20,104 nucleotides of DNA, taken from contig JASHTQ010000411.1 in assembly GCA_030040475.1 (NCBI GenBank), positions 1 through 20,104 of the forward strand. The letters are read 5' to 3'. Every line of letters starts with the position of its first letter. The first letter of the stretch is position 1. This DNA comes from Streptosporangiaceae bacterium. Lineage in GTDB: Bacteria > Actinomycetota > Actinomycetes > Streptosporangiales > Streptosporangiaceae. Made by a program: the position numbers and the translations under genes. The notes beneath the pieces are model-generated. The model worked only from the letters and a program-made list of their open reading frames with translations. It made no database searches and had not been told where the DNA came from. Positions 1 through 9,200 of the stretch are shown in pieces.

Positions 1-1452
1 GACCAGGTGGGCGAGCTTGCGGCTGGGCCGGTAGCGGTCCTCGGCCTGGGCGTGGTCGCACGGGCCGCGGATCACCGGGGTGAGGGCGAACCGGGAGAGG
101 TTCGGGGGCCCGGGGTGCCGGCCGGGCGCGCAGCCGTGCGCGGCGGCGGTCCCGTCGGGGTTCAGCACGGTCAGGCACCACCGGGTCCGCGGGTGCCGGG
201 CGGCGGCGGCGATCAGGGTCCTGGTGTCCTCGGCGTCCAGCAGGCCGAACCCGCCCACCTCGCCCGGCGCACAGGACCGCCCGTCGATCGTGTCGGACGG
301 CACGGTGATGGTGATCAGCGCCGCGACGCCGGGATCGCTGCCGCCGTCTTGCGGGCCGGCTGACTGGCCGGCTGACTGGCCGGCTGACTGGCCGCAGTGC
401 GGGCTGGGCGGGGCACAGCGGGCGGTGCGGCTGTCGCGCTCTTGGAGGAGGTCGAGGTAGGCCCGTACCCGCAGCTCCTGCAGGGTGCCCGGCACGCCGG
501 CCGCGCGCAGGTCGAGTGCCCGCTGCTCGACGTGCTGCCAGGAGGCGAGCACCTCGTCGGGAGGGAGCTCGCGGGCGATCATCCCCGCGTTTCCTGAGTC
601 CTCGCGGAACCGGCGCACCTGCGCGTCCCGCTTCGCCTCCTCCTTGCGGCGCTGGGCGGCGGCGGGATCCAGCCTGAGCACCAGCCGGTGCGCGGCGTAG
701 CGCAGCTGGCCGAACGACCTGGACTGCGCCGCCTCGGCGAGCGTCTCGTCGGCCTTGGCGGCGTCCTGCGCGGAAAGCGGGCGGGTCTCGTCCTCGATGA
801 TCCGCACGTGGATGGGGTGGATCAGCCCGGCGGCCAGCGCCGCGAACGTCTTCGGGAGGCGGGCCGCGACCTGGCAGGCGTAGTCGATCTGGCCCGCCAC
901 CGACTGCCAGCTCGCGCCGAACTCGAACGCCAGCTGGTCGGCGACCGACGCGCTGAACCGCGTCCGCCCGCAGGCGTCCCGATCCCGGGCCGCCGGGCGG
1001 CGGGCGGCAAGCTCCCGCATCGCGGCCATCGACGTCCAGGCCATCCGCGACTCCAGCCGGCGCACCGCGGAGACCACCCCGGCCAGGTCATCCTCGGGCA
1101 GCCCCGCCAGGCCGGCGCCGTCCTGCCCGGCGGCCGCGTCGACCAGGGCGGCAAGCAGCGGTCCCGGGGCCAGGGTGTCGGCCTGCCCGTGCTGGGCGAA
1201 CCCGGAAATGGCCGGCTTCTCGGCCGGCAGGCAGACGAACAGGCCCTGCTCCGCCCCGTCCGGCAGGTCAGGCGGCACCTCGTACTCGCCGGCGTCCACC
1301 GCCGCGACCAGCGCGTCGAGCGCGGCCTCGGCGTCCCAGTCATCCTCCGGGGCGTCCCGGCCCTCGGACCCGCGCCCGGTGGCGGGCGGCAGCGCGGAAC
1401 CGGCCGGTTCCGCGCCGTCTTGCCCGTGACCGGGACACGGTTCGCAGGCCAT
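1..1452 (-). CDS. DUF222 (13E12 repeat family) protein, 3' end beyond the window
   Basis: The frame is open for 484 codons from ATG 1452 to the left edge. The N-terminus is low-complexity and cysteine-bearing (MACEPCPGHGQDG). A helical DUF222 core follows, with recognisable stretches such as SRMAWTSMAAMRELAARR, SFGQLRYAAHRLVLRLDP and RRKEEAKRDAQVRRFRED, and then TRTLIAAAARHPRTRWCLTV. The last visible residues (CDHAQAEDRYRPSRKLAHLV) are what normally leads into the C-terminal HNH nuclease motif, so the catalytic part should lie just outside the window. A short SQSA repeat is encoded by the 12-bp tandem repeat at 354-393. The family is common in multiple copies in actinobacteria; its function is poorly defined and a nuclease role is inferred from the HNH domain. 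ATG 1452 was chosen because GGGCGGTGG lies just upstream and the preceding codons are AT-rich and unlike the protein, although the same frame stays open upstream to about 1680. Confidence 0.85.
   Translation of the reverse strand, partial: MACEPCPGHGQDGAEPAGSALPPATGRGSEGRDAPEDDWDAEAALDALVAAVDAGEYEVPPDLPDGAEQGLFVCLPAEKPAISGFAQHGQADTLAPGPLLAALVDAAAGQDGAGLAGLPEDDLAGVVSAVRRLESRMAWTSMAAMRELAARRPAARDRDACGRTRFSASVADQLAFEFGASWQSVAGQIDYACQVAARLPKTFAALAAGLIHPIHVRIIEDETRPLSAQDAAKADETLAEAAQSRSFGQLRYAAHRLVLRLDPAAAQRRKEEAKRDAQVRRFREDSGNAGMIARELPPDEVLASWQHVEQRALDLRAAGVPGTLQELRVRAYLDLLQERDSRTARCAPPSPHCGQSAGQSAGQSAGPQDGGSDPGVAALITITVPSDTIDGRSCAPGEVGGFGLLDAEDTRTLIAAAARHPRTRWCLTVLNPDGTAAAHGCAPGRHPGPPNLSRFALTPVIRGPCDHAQAEDRYRPSRKLAHLV
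354..393. repeat. 12-bp in-frame tandem repeat inside the DUF222 gene
   Basis: The unit TGACTGGCCGGC is repeated about 3.3 times without mismatch. Twelve bases are four codons, so the repeat adds SQSA units on the minus strand without breaking the frame. It sits in the linker between the DUF222 core and the HNH-proximal part, where length variation is probably tolerated. Confidence 0.9.
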
Positions 1453-1490
1453 GCACCACCGCCCGTTCTGACGACGATCCGGGACTTGAC

Positions 1491-1551
1491 TCTGCGAACA
1501 TTCTATCAGATACTCGTGAGAGATGCGAATTAAATGCGAACATAATTTCAT
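1491..1551 (-). promoter_or_regulatory. AT-rich upstream region of the DUF222 gene with repeated GCGAA motifs and a LexA-like site
   Basis: This is an AT-rich patch in otherwise very GC-rich DNA. ATGCGAA occurs at 1523-1529 and 1534-1540 (11-bp spacing), and GCGAACAT occurs at 1494-1501 (as GCGAACAT) and 1536-1543. CGAAC-ATAA-TTTCA at 1537-1550 matches 8 of 10 defined bases of the actinobacterial SOS box CGAAC-N4-GTTCG. On the minus strand TAGAAT (near 1500) would serve as a -10. Promoter function is inferred from composition and position; LexA control is only a possibility. Confidence 0.35.
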
Positions 1552-1672
1552 GATCAACTTACCGGCTGCGGTGAGCGCGCGGGCCGGGGACGTATCGCCG
1601 GGCAGGCTGCGGCGGTCGAAGAGGGTCACCGCGATCAGCGCGGCGACGAAGACGACGACCATCGCGAAAGAT

Positions 1673-3097
1673 CTAACGGGTCTGTTCGGAGCGGTCGGCG
1701 GCCCAGAGGGTGTGGTACGTGCCTTCGCGGTCGGTGCGGCGGTAGGTGTGCGCGCCGAAGTAGTCGCGGAGGCCCTGGATGAGGGCGGCGGGGAGGCGGT
1801 CGGCGCGCAGCGCGTCGTAGTAGGCAAGGGCGGCGGAGAAGCCGGGGGCGGGGATGCCGAGGCCGGCCGCGGTGGCGACCACGTGGCGCCAGTCGTCCTG
1901 GGCCACGGCGAGGTCGCGGCCGAACTCCTCGTCGGCGAGCAGCGTGGGAAGCTCGGGGCTGGCCTGGTAGGCGGCGCGGATGCGGTCCAGGAACTCGGCC
2001 CTGATGATGCAGCCGCCGCGCCAGATGACCGCGATCTGGCCCAGGTCGATGTGCCAGTCGTAGTCGCGGCTGCCGACGTCCATCATGTTCCAGCCCTGCG
2101 CGTAGGAGACCAGCTTGGACGCGTACAGGGCCTGCTCGATCTGGTCGGCGAGGTTCGCCTGGGCCCCGGTGCCTGTGGGTCCGGGAAGGCCGCGGGCGGC
2201 CTTGCGGAGGTCGGCGTGGCCGGACAGGGACCGGGCGAAGACCGCCTCGGCGATGCCGGAGACCGGGACGCCCAGGTCGAGGGCGTCCTGCACGGTCCAG
2301 CGGCCGGTGCCCTTCTGCTCGGCCTGGTCGAGGACGATGTCGACGAACGGCTTTCCTGTTGCCGCGTCGGTGTGGGCGAGCACCTCGGCGGTGATCTCGA
2401 TCAGGTAGGAGTTCAGGCGGCCGGTGTTCCAGGTCTTGAACGTCTCGGCGACCTCGGCGGGCGTCATGCCGACGGCGCGGGAGAGCAGGTCGTAGGCCTC
2501 GGCGATGAGCTGCATGTCGGCGTACTCGATGCCGTTGTGCACCATCTTGACGAAGTGGCCGGCGCCGTCCGGGCCGACGTGCGTGCAGCACGGGGTGCCG
2601 TCGACGTGCGCGCTGATCGTCTCCAGCATCGGGCCGAGGGACTGGTAGGACTCCTGGCTCCCGCCGGGCATGATGGACGGGCCGTTGAGCGCGCCCTCCT
2701 CGCCGCCGGACACGCCCATGCCGACGAAGTGCAGGTCGTAGTGCTCCCGGAGGGCGGCCTCGCGGCGGCGGGTGTCGTGGAAGTGGGCGTTGCCGCCGTC
2801 GATCAGCATGTCCCCCGGCTCGAGCAGCGGCGCGAACTCGTCGATCACCGCGTCGGTGGCGGCGCCGGCGTTGACCATGATGACGATGCGCCTTGGCCGC
2901 TCCAGGGAGGCGACGAACTCCCCGGCGGTTTCCACGGGGATGAAGGTGCCCTCGTGGCCGAATTGGGCGACCGTGTCGGTGGTACGCGCGAGAGTTCGGT
3001 TGTGCAGCGCGACGGGGTAGCCGTGACGGGCGAAGTTGCGAGCCAGGTTGCGGCCCATGACGCCGAGGCCGGTGACGCCGATCTGTGCTTCCGCCAT
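1673..3097 (-). CDS. gnd: 6-phosphogluconate dehydrogenase, decarboxylating (NADP-type)
   Basis: This enzyme oxidatively decarboxylates 6-phosphogluconate to ribulose 5-phosphate with NADP+ in the cytosolic oxidative pentose phosphate pathway. The 474-residue product is the normal length for the long homodimeric form. The Rossmann motif GLGVMG is at residues 10-15, and NRT at 33-35 is the usual NADP phosphate-binding position. GVSGGEEGA is near 128-136. The catalytic block HFVKMVHNGIEYADMQ holds the general-base lysine (K184) and the glutamate (E191). The C-terminus contains DYDWHIDLGQIAVIWRGGCIIR and ends with the family-typical YFGAHTYRR region. ATG 3097 has AAGGAGA (3107-3113) nine bases upstream, which decides the start over the longer frame reaching 3325. 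It is divergent from the propeller gene, with about 160 bp between them. Confidence 0.97.
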   Translation of the reverse strand: MAEAQIGVTGLGVMGRNLARNFARHGYPVALHNRTLARTTDTVAQFGHEGTFIPVETAGEFVASLERPRRIVIMVNAGAATDAVIDEFAPLLEPGDMLIDGGNAHFHDTRRREAALREHYDLHFVGMGVSGGEEGALNGPSIMPGGSQESYQSLGPMLETISAHVDGTPCCTHVGPDGAGHFVKMVHNGIEYADMQLIAEAYDLLSRAVGMTPAEVAETFKTWNTGRLNSYLIEITAEVLAHTDAATGKPFVDIVLDQAEQKGTGRWTVQDALDLGVPVSGIAEAVFARSLSGHADLRKAARGLPGPTGTGAQANLADQIEQALYASKLVSYAQGWNMMDVGSRDYDWHIDLGQIAVIWRGGCIIRAEFLDRIRAAYQASPELPTLLADEEFGRDLAVAQDDWRHVVATAAGLGIPAPGFSAALAYYDALRADRLPAALIQGLRDYFGAHTYRRTDREGTYHTLWAADRSEQTR

Positions 3098-3257
3098 GGC
3101 TGTCTGTCTCCTTCGGCTGGTGTGCCAGGTATCTGAAACGTACCGGGAGGTTGCCGCGGGGCATCTGGCCGGGGGTGGAATGCAACCTGGCGGGCGGATC
3201 GCGCATCTCAATAGGCGTCGGGAATGTGCCGGCGGGCTCTGGAGAGGACGGGGTCGG

Positions 3258-4505
3258 GTGACGGCTGTGCGGTGCGGACGGGTGATGCGGTACTGGCCGG
3301 ACCCGAGCGCGCGGGCGCTCGGCAAGCTGCGGGCGGGGGTCCAGGCGGGCGCGTCATCGGCGGTTTTCGCGGCTGTGCTCGTGGCGGTCGGGGTGGCCGT
3401 CCCGGCGCTTCACGCCGGGTCCCGGCCGACGTTCGCGTCGGCCGCGGCGCTCCCGCCCACGCTGTACGTCACCTCGGAGATGTACGGTGAGCCTGCCGAG
3501 GGCGCGGTGACGCCGATCTCGGTGCGGACCGGTGCCCTGGGCCGGCGGATCGCGACCGGGTTGGACTACCTGATCATCGGCACCCCGGACGGGAGGACCG
3601 TGTACGTCGCCGGCGGCGAGACGGCCGGCCTGGTGCAGGCGATCTCGACCGCGACGGGGAAGGCGAGCCGGCCGATCACGGTCGTGCCCCAGCCGACGGC
3701 CGTGGCGATCACGCCGAACGGGAAGACACTGTACGTGGCCAGCGCAAACTTCAACCGGAGCAAGGGCTGGGTGACGCCGATCTCGGTGGCCACCGGCAAG
3801 GCGGGAACGCCGATCGAGGTGCCGCGGGGACCCTCCACGATGGCGATCACGCCGAACGGGAAGACGCTGTACGTGGCCAGCATGACGTCGGGAACGGTGA
3901 CGCCGATCTCCCTGGCCACCGGCAAGGCCGGGCAGACGATCTGGATCTACGGGCAGCCTCAGTCGATGGCGATCACACCGGACGGGAAAACCCTGTTCGT
4001 CTCCCAGTTCGCCAGGGACGAGGTGCTGCCGATCTCGGTGGCGACCTTCCGGGCCGGGCGGGCGATCAAGGCAGGGCCGGGACCTGGCCCCATGGTCATG
4101 ACGCCGGACGGGAGGACGCTGTACGTGGTCGACGTCGGCGGCTTCTCCCGGACGGTGACGCCGATCTCGGTCGCCTCGCGCACGGCCCGGGCCGCGATCG
4201 ATGTCGGCCAGGCGCCGTTTGCCGCCGTCATCACGCCGGACGGGAAGACGCTGTACGTGGTCACCAGCGTGGGCGTGGTGACGCCGATTTCGGTCGCGAC
4301 CGACAGGGCCGCGGCGTCGATCAGGGTTCGGGAGGGGGCGGAGGGGATCGTCGTGACGCCGGACGGGACGCGGGTCTACGTCCTGTCCCCCGGCAGCACG
4401 CTGGACAGCGGCGCGGTGACGCCGATCGTGACCGCCACGGACACGGCGGGGCGGGTGATCAGCGTCCCTGGCGCCGTGCTCGGGCACATGGCGATCGTGC
4501 CGTGA
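3258..4505 (+). CDS. Exported beta-propeller protein with eight YVTN/TPIS-type repeats
   Basis: A 415-residue protein. Residues ~30-52 form a hydrophobic segment after a basic N-terminus, followed by a small-residue stretch (FASAAA, ~59-64). This suggests a signal peptide or membrane anchor, with the rest outside the cell. The remainder is eight ~42-47-residue blades of the pattern [TLYV...G.VTPIS.ATGKAG..I.V...P..MAITPDGK]. The first blade starts at LYVTSEMYG and the last ends at GHMAIVP, so the ring can close. No catalytic motif is visible; such propellers usually bind proteins or ligands, and the ligand is unknown. GTG 3258 is preferred because GGAGAGGA (3241-3248) is nine bases upstream; ATG 3285 is an alternative. 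Earlier in-frame starts would overlap gnd or its leader. Codon use is like that of the neighbours. Confidence 0.85.
   Translation: MTAVRCGRVMRYWPDPSARALGKLRAGVQAGASSAVFAAVLVAVGVAVPALHAGSRPTFASAAALPPTLYVTSEMYGEPAEGAVTPISVRTGALGRRIATGLDYLIIGTPDGRTVYVAGGETAGLVQAISTATGKASRPITVVPQPTAVAITPNGKTLYVASANFNRSKGWVTPISVATGKAGTPIEVPRGPSTMAITPNGKTLYVASMTSGTVTPISLATGKAGQTIWIYGQPQSMAITPDGKTLFVSQFARDEVLPISVATFRAGRAIKAGPGPGPMVMTPDGRTLYVVDVGGFSRTVTPISVASRTARAAIDVGQAPFAAVITPDGKTLYVVTSVGVVTPISVATDRAAASIRVREGAEGIVVTPDGTRVYVLSPGSTLDSGAVTPIVTATDTAGRVISVPGAVLGHMAIVP
3700..4400 (+). repeat. Tandem coding repeats (propeller blades) conserved at DNA level
   Basis: Variants of ATCACGCCGGACGGGAAGAC followed by GCTGTACGTGG recur near 3708, 3846, 3973, 4100 and 4231, roughly every 125-140 bases, each encoding ITP(D/N)GKTLYV. 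The match is far better than protein conservation alone requires, pointing to recent duplication or gene conversion between blades. Confidence 0.8.
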
Positions 4506-4578
4506 GCCGGTTCCTGGACCGCGGGGCTGGCCGGGAGACGGTACGCTACCGGTGTCGGCCGTAGGTTCGGCGGCCGCT

Positions 4579-4649
<71 letters not shown>

Positions 4650-4694
4650 CTTGCTTGTGGACTTTCTCGATTCTACGTTCCCGGACGCCACGGC

Positions 4695-5123
4695 TTAGGC
4701 AGCCTTCTCGTCGGCAAGCCCGCCGATCAGCCGCGCCAGCTGGCCGGCCACGGTGCCGACGAACCGGCGCGGCATGGTGGCTCCGGCCGCCAGCATCGCG
4801 GTGCCGGCGGCGACCCGCACAAGGTGCTCATCGCGCAGCCCGCTCAGCAGCTCGGTCACCAGAAACGGCTGGCCGTCGGCGCGGGTGAGCACCTGCCGCA
4901 GCGCCTTATCCGGCTCGCCGCCCAGCACGTCGTGCGCGACCTGCGCGACCGCGGCCTCATCGAGGGGGCCCAGCCGGACCTGGGCCTGTGATAGCAGCGT
5001 GGTCTTCCCCCCGCCCGCAGGTCCGGTGACGAGCAGGACGCTGCCGCGCCCGGTGCCGAGCGCGGTCAGCTGCCCGCGCAGCACGTCAACCTGAGGCTCC
5101 CGGCCGCGCAATCTGGGAAGCAC
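4695..5123 (-). pseudogene. Internally deleted AAA/LuxR-type (LAL) regulator remnant
   Basis: The 142-residue frame starts like an AAA_16-type regulator: GREPQVDVLRGQL, then a perfect P-loop GPAGGGKTTL near residues 34-43. It jumps almost at once to a segment that normally follows the Walker B and sensor regions (LGPLDEAAVAQVAHDVLGGEPD..LRQVLTRADGQPFLVTELLSGL). It ends shortly afterwards at TAA 4695. The Walker B aspartates, the rest of the NACHT/TPR-like body and the C-terminal HTH are absent. In-frame deletion of roughly 130 residues plus C-terminal loss is the simplest reading, so it cannot be a working regulator. The start given is GTG 5123; the frame is open somewhat further upstream. 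It lies immediately downstream of tRNA-Gly on the opposite strand. A small ATP-binding protein cannot be excluded. Confidence 0.7.
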
Positions 5124-5218
5124 CGGGCCATCGTAATCGAAGTCGGCCTGCTCGGCCCTTGGCGGCCGATAGCCAGAAGCTCCCGGGCGCCGTCTGCCTG
5201 GCGGGTAATGTCGTCGGC

Positions 5219-6094
5219 GTGACCGCTGGAGAGGTGGCGGGCCGCGGCGACGTCGCCGGCAGCACGTTCGGCGAGGGGCGGCCGGTCTGGCTGGGCCGGC
5301 TGGATAGGGTGCGCAACGTCGTCCGGCAGGAGATGATCTCGCGGCAGCTGGCCAGGCACCTGGGGCCGCCCCCGGCCCGGGTTCTCGATGTCGGGGCCGG
5401 CCAGGGGACGCAGTCCATCCGGCTGGCCCGCGCGGGCCACCGGGTGCTCGCGGTCGAGCCCGACCCGGAGATGCGCGCCGCGTTCCGCGCCGCGCTGGAC
5501 GCCGAGCCAGCCGAGGTCCGGGATCGCGTCACGGTGCGGGCCGGATCGGCCGGCAGCCTGGCCGCGGCGACCGGCGGCGAGACGTACGACGCCGTGCTGC
5601 TGCTCGGGGTGCTGATGTACCTGCAGGCCAGCGGGCCGGTCATCGCCGAGCTCGCGGCGCACGTCGCGCCCGGCGGGTTTCTCGCCCTCGCGGCGCGGAC
5701 CACGACGTCCGCGCTGTGGCGCCCGGCGGCCCGCCAGGACTGGCCGGCCGCCCTGGCCGCGTTCGACGAACACGATCGCGCCCGGGCCGAGGGGCGGGAC
5801 ATGCGCTACCTGAACGAGATCGGCGCGCCCGCGCGCGCCGACTCCCTCGGCACGCTGACGAGCGCCGCGGCGGCCTGCGGACTCGAGCTGGAGAACTGGT
5901 ACGGCGTCCGGATCGCGGTCGATTCCGGCGAACTTGACCCCCCGCCGCCGGCCGATCCCGGGGAACTCGCCGCGCTGCTCGACGTGGAGGAGCGCCTCGG
6001 CGCCACCGACCCGTACCGGCAGCTCGGCCAGCTTGCGCACCTGATCCTGCGCAGGCCGCCCGCCGGGCAGGCGAGTCAGATTCCGCCGCGCTGA
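5219..6094 (+). CDS. Class I SAM-dependent methyltransferase
   Basis: A 291-residue Rossmann-fold methyltransferase. Motif I is VLDVGAGQGTQ (~55-65), and the acidic end of strand beta-2 is VEPDPEM (~79-85). The beta-4 region is YDAVLLLGVLMYL, followed by a post-motif GGFLALAARTTT. An N-terminal helical cap (VWLGRLDRVRNVVRQEMISRQL) precedes the domain. The substrate cannot be deduced; the fold matches small-molecule or tRNA-wobble-type methyltransferases of the SmtA/UbiE kind. GTG 5219 is the most reasonable start; GTG 5234 and a TTG at 5159 are alternatives, and no strong ribosome-binding site settles it. The gene stands alone, diverging from the regulator remnant and converging on dnaE. Confidence 0.88.
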   Translation: MTAGEVAGRGDVAGSTFGEGRPVWLGRLDRVRNVVRQEMISRQLARHLGPPPARVLDVGAGQGTQSIRLARAGHRVLAVEPDPEMRAAFRAALDAEPAEVRDRVTVRAGSAGSLAAATGGETYDAVLLLGVLMYLQASGPVIAELAAHVAPGGFLALAARTTTSALWRPAARQDWPAALAAFDEHDRARAEGRDMRYLNEIGAPARADSLGTLTSAAAACGLELENWYGVRIAVDSGELDPPPPADPGELAALLDVEERLGATDPYRQLGQLAHLILRRPPAGQASQIPPR

Positions 6095-6096
6095 TA

Positions 6097-6147
6097 CCAC
6101 CGCCCGTTCGGGATAATCAAGATCTTTTCTTACCGAACGGGCGGTGG
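6097..6147. terminator. Perfect 15-bp inverted repeat between convergent genes
   Basis: CCACCGCCCGTTCGG (6097-6111) is followed after 21 bases by its exact complement CCGAACGGGCGGTGG (6133-6147). The spacer is AT-rich and contains AAGATCTT and TTTTCTTA. The stem begins three bases after the methyltransferase stop and ends 54 bases before the dnaE stop, so a bidirectional terminator is the most likely role. There is no U-tract after the stem on the + side. Confidence 0.7.
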
Positions 6148-6201
6148 GATCACTTCCAGGCCAGCCCGTTACGGCGAGCGGGCGAGGTGCCGGCCACGAA
6201 C

Positions 6202-9200
6202 TCAGACCTCGACGGCCGCGGAGCCGAGGAGGGACTTGATGTCGGCCATGAAGCTGCCGGTGGGGTCGATGGTGAACTTGGTGAGGTTGACGCGCAGCGG
6301 CTTGGCGGCGCCCGGGCGGGTGATGCTCAGGTGCACCGGGGTGCGGCCGGGGTGGGCCATCAGGATGTGCTTGAGCTCTTGGGTCAGCGGGGGGGTGATC
6401 TTTTCCTCCCGGATGCTGAGCGTGACTGGCTGCGCTCCGGCCGCCTGGGCGGCGGCCACGTCGAGGACCTCGATCTTCTCGGCGCTGAGGGACACGGTGA
6501 CCGTGCCGTCGTTCGTCTCCTGCTTGCGGATCTTCCCGGTCATCGACACGACGGCGTCCGCGACGAGGACCGGGCTGTAGAGCTGGTAGGTGGTGGGGAA
6601 GCACGCGACCTCCACGGCCGCCTCGTGATCCTCGAGGCCGACCAGCGCCCACACGTCGCCGTTCTTGGTCACCTTCTTGGTGACGCCGGTGACGATCCCG
6701 GCGAGCCGGACGCTGCCGGAGACGTCGGTGCCTTCGAGGATGTCGGCGATGCTGTGGTCGCGGCTGCGTTCCAGCAGCACCTCGACCCCGTCCAGCGGGT
6801 GGCTCGACACGTACAGGCCGAGCATCTCCCGCTCGAAGGCGAGCTTGACGTGCGGCGACCATTCGGCGGCGGGGACCGTCACCTCGAACGCCGCACCGAC
6901 CTCGATATCGGAACTCGGCCCGAACAGCGAGTCCTGGCCCATCGCCTCGTTGCGCTTGACGCCGATGACCGCGTCGACGGACTGCTCGTGGACCTGGAAC
7001 AGGCCCTCGCGCGGGTGGCCGAGGCTGTCGAAGGCGCCCGCCTTGATCAGCGACTCCACCACCCGCTTGTTGCAGACCGCGAGCGGGACCTTGGACAGGA
7101 AGTCGTGGAAGCTGGTGTACCCGCCGCGTTGCTGCCTGGTCTGGACGATCCCCTCGACGACGCCCTCGCCGACGTTGCGGATGGCGCCGAGCCCGAACCT
7201 GATGTCGTCGCCGACCGCGGCGAACCGCAGCTGGGACTCGTTCACGTCGGGAGGCAGCACCTTCACGCCCATCCGCCGCGTCTCGGCCAGGTAGACGGCC
7301 ATCTTGTCCTTGCTGCCGCCGACCGAGGTGAGCAGGGCCGCCATGTACTCGGCGGGGTAATTCGCCTTGAGGTAGGCGGTCCAGTACGAGACCATGCCGT
7401 AGCCGGCGGTGTGGGACTTGTTGAAGCCGTAGGCGGAGAACGGCAGCAGCACGTCCCAGATCGCCTGGGTCGCCGCCGCGGAGTAGCCGTTCTGTTTCAT
7501 CCCGGAGGAGAACAAGCTCCACTGCTTGTCCATCTCCTCCTTCTTCTTCTTGCCCATCGCCCGGCGCAGGATGTCGGCGCCGCCCAGCGTGTACCCGGCG
7601 AGCGCGCGCGCGATCGCCATCACCTGCTCTTGGTAGACGACCAGGTGGTAGGTCTCGCCGAGGATCGGCTCCAGCGCCGCCGCGAGCTCGGGGTGCACCG
7701 GGACGACCTTCTGCTGGCCGCTCTTGCGCAGCGCGTAGTTGATGTGCGACTTGGCTTCCATCGGGCCCGGCCTGCCCAGCGCGAGGACGGCGGAGACGTC
7801 CTCGAACCTGGTCGGGGCCATCAGCTTGGTCAGGTCCCGCATCATCGTGGAGTCCAGCTGGAACACCCCGAGCGTCTTGCCGGCCGCGAGCAGCTCGTAC
7901 GCCTTGGCGTTGTCCAGCGGGACCTTCAGCATGTCAAGCTCGATCCCGCGGTTGGCCTGCACGTTCTGCACCGCGTCGCTGAGCACTGTCAGGTTCCGCA
8001 GGCCGAGGAAGTCCATCTTCAGCGCGCCAAGGGACTCGCAGTCGGGGCCGTTGAATCCGGTGATCCTGGCCCCGTCGTCCGGGCGCTGGTGCATCGGCAT
8101 CACGTCGATCAGGGGCTCCGACGACAGGATCACCCCCGCCGCGTGCACGCCGGTGCCGCGGATCAGGCCCTCGATGCCCCTGGCGGTGTCGATGACCTTC
8201 TTGACGTCGGCGTCCTCGTCGTACAGCTTCCGCAGCTCGGTGGTCTCGGCGTGCCGCGAGTGGCCGTCGTCGAAGATCGCCGAGAGCGGGATCTCCTTGC
8301 CCTGGACGGCGGGCGGGAACGCCTTGGTGATCTTCTCGCCGACCGCGAACGGGTAGCCGAGCACGCGCCCGGCGTCCTTGACCGCGGCCTTCGACTTGAT
8401 CGTCATGTAGGTGATGATCAGCGAGACGTTCTCTTTGCCGTACTTCTCGGTGACGTACCTGATCATGTCACCGCGCCGGCGCTCGTCGAAGTCGAGGTCG
8501 ACGTCGGGCATGCTGATGCGCTCGGGGTTGAGGAACCGCTCGAACAGCAGGCTGTGCTCGATCGGGTCGAGCTCGGTGATGCGGGTGACGAAGGAGACCA
8601 TGCTGCCGGTGGCCGAGCCGCGGCCCGGGCCGATCGCGATCCCGTTCTCCCTGGCGTAGCGGCAGATGTCCGCGACCACGAGGAAGTAGCCGGGGAACCC
8701 CATCTGCTCGATCACGCTCAGCTCGAACTCGATCCGCTCCATGATGTGCCCGGGGACCGGGTCGCCGTAGCGGAGCACGGCACCGCGGTACGCCTCCTTG
8801 CGCAGCCAGGTCATCTCGGTCTCGCCGTCAGGGACGGGGAACTTCGCGGACAGGTCCCGGTAGGCGAAGACCTCGTCGTAGGACTCGACGCGCTCGGCGA
8901 CCAGCAGCGTGTTCTTGCAGCCCTCGACCCAGGCATCGGAGGAGTCGACCGCCCACATCTCCTGCGCCGAGCGCAGGTAGTAGCCCTCGCCCGTGAACCG
9001 GTACCTGTTGGGGTCATCCAGCTGCGAGTTCGTGCCCACGCACAGCAGCGCGTCGTGGGCGGACGCCTGGTCCGCGGTCACGATGTGGGAGTCGTTGGTG
9101 ACGAGGACCGGGAGGTTCAGGTGCCTGGCGATGCGGAGCAGGTCGGCGCGGACCGCGGCCTCGATCGGGATCCCGTGGTCCATCAGCTCGAGGAAATAGT

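Noticed and set aside
1523..3136. A 537-codon plus-strand frame opposite gnd
   Set aside because: Shadow of gnd caused by high third-position GC; the translated sequence has no domain and the gnd frame is complete.
5066..7522. An 818-codon minus frame spanning the methyltransferase and the dnaE end
   Set aside because: It crosses a strong inverted repeat and two well-supported genes in other frames; low-complexity Arg/Gly-rich product.
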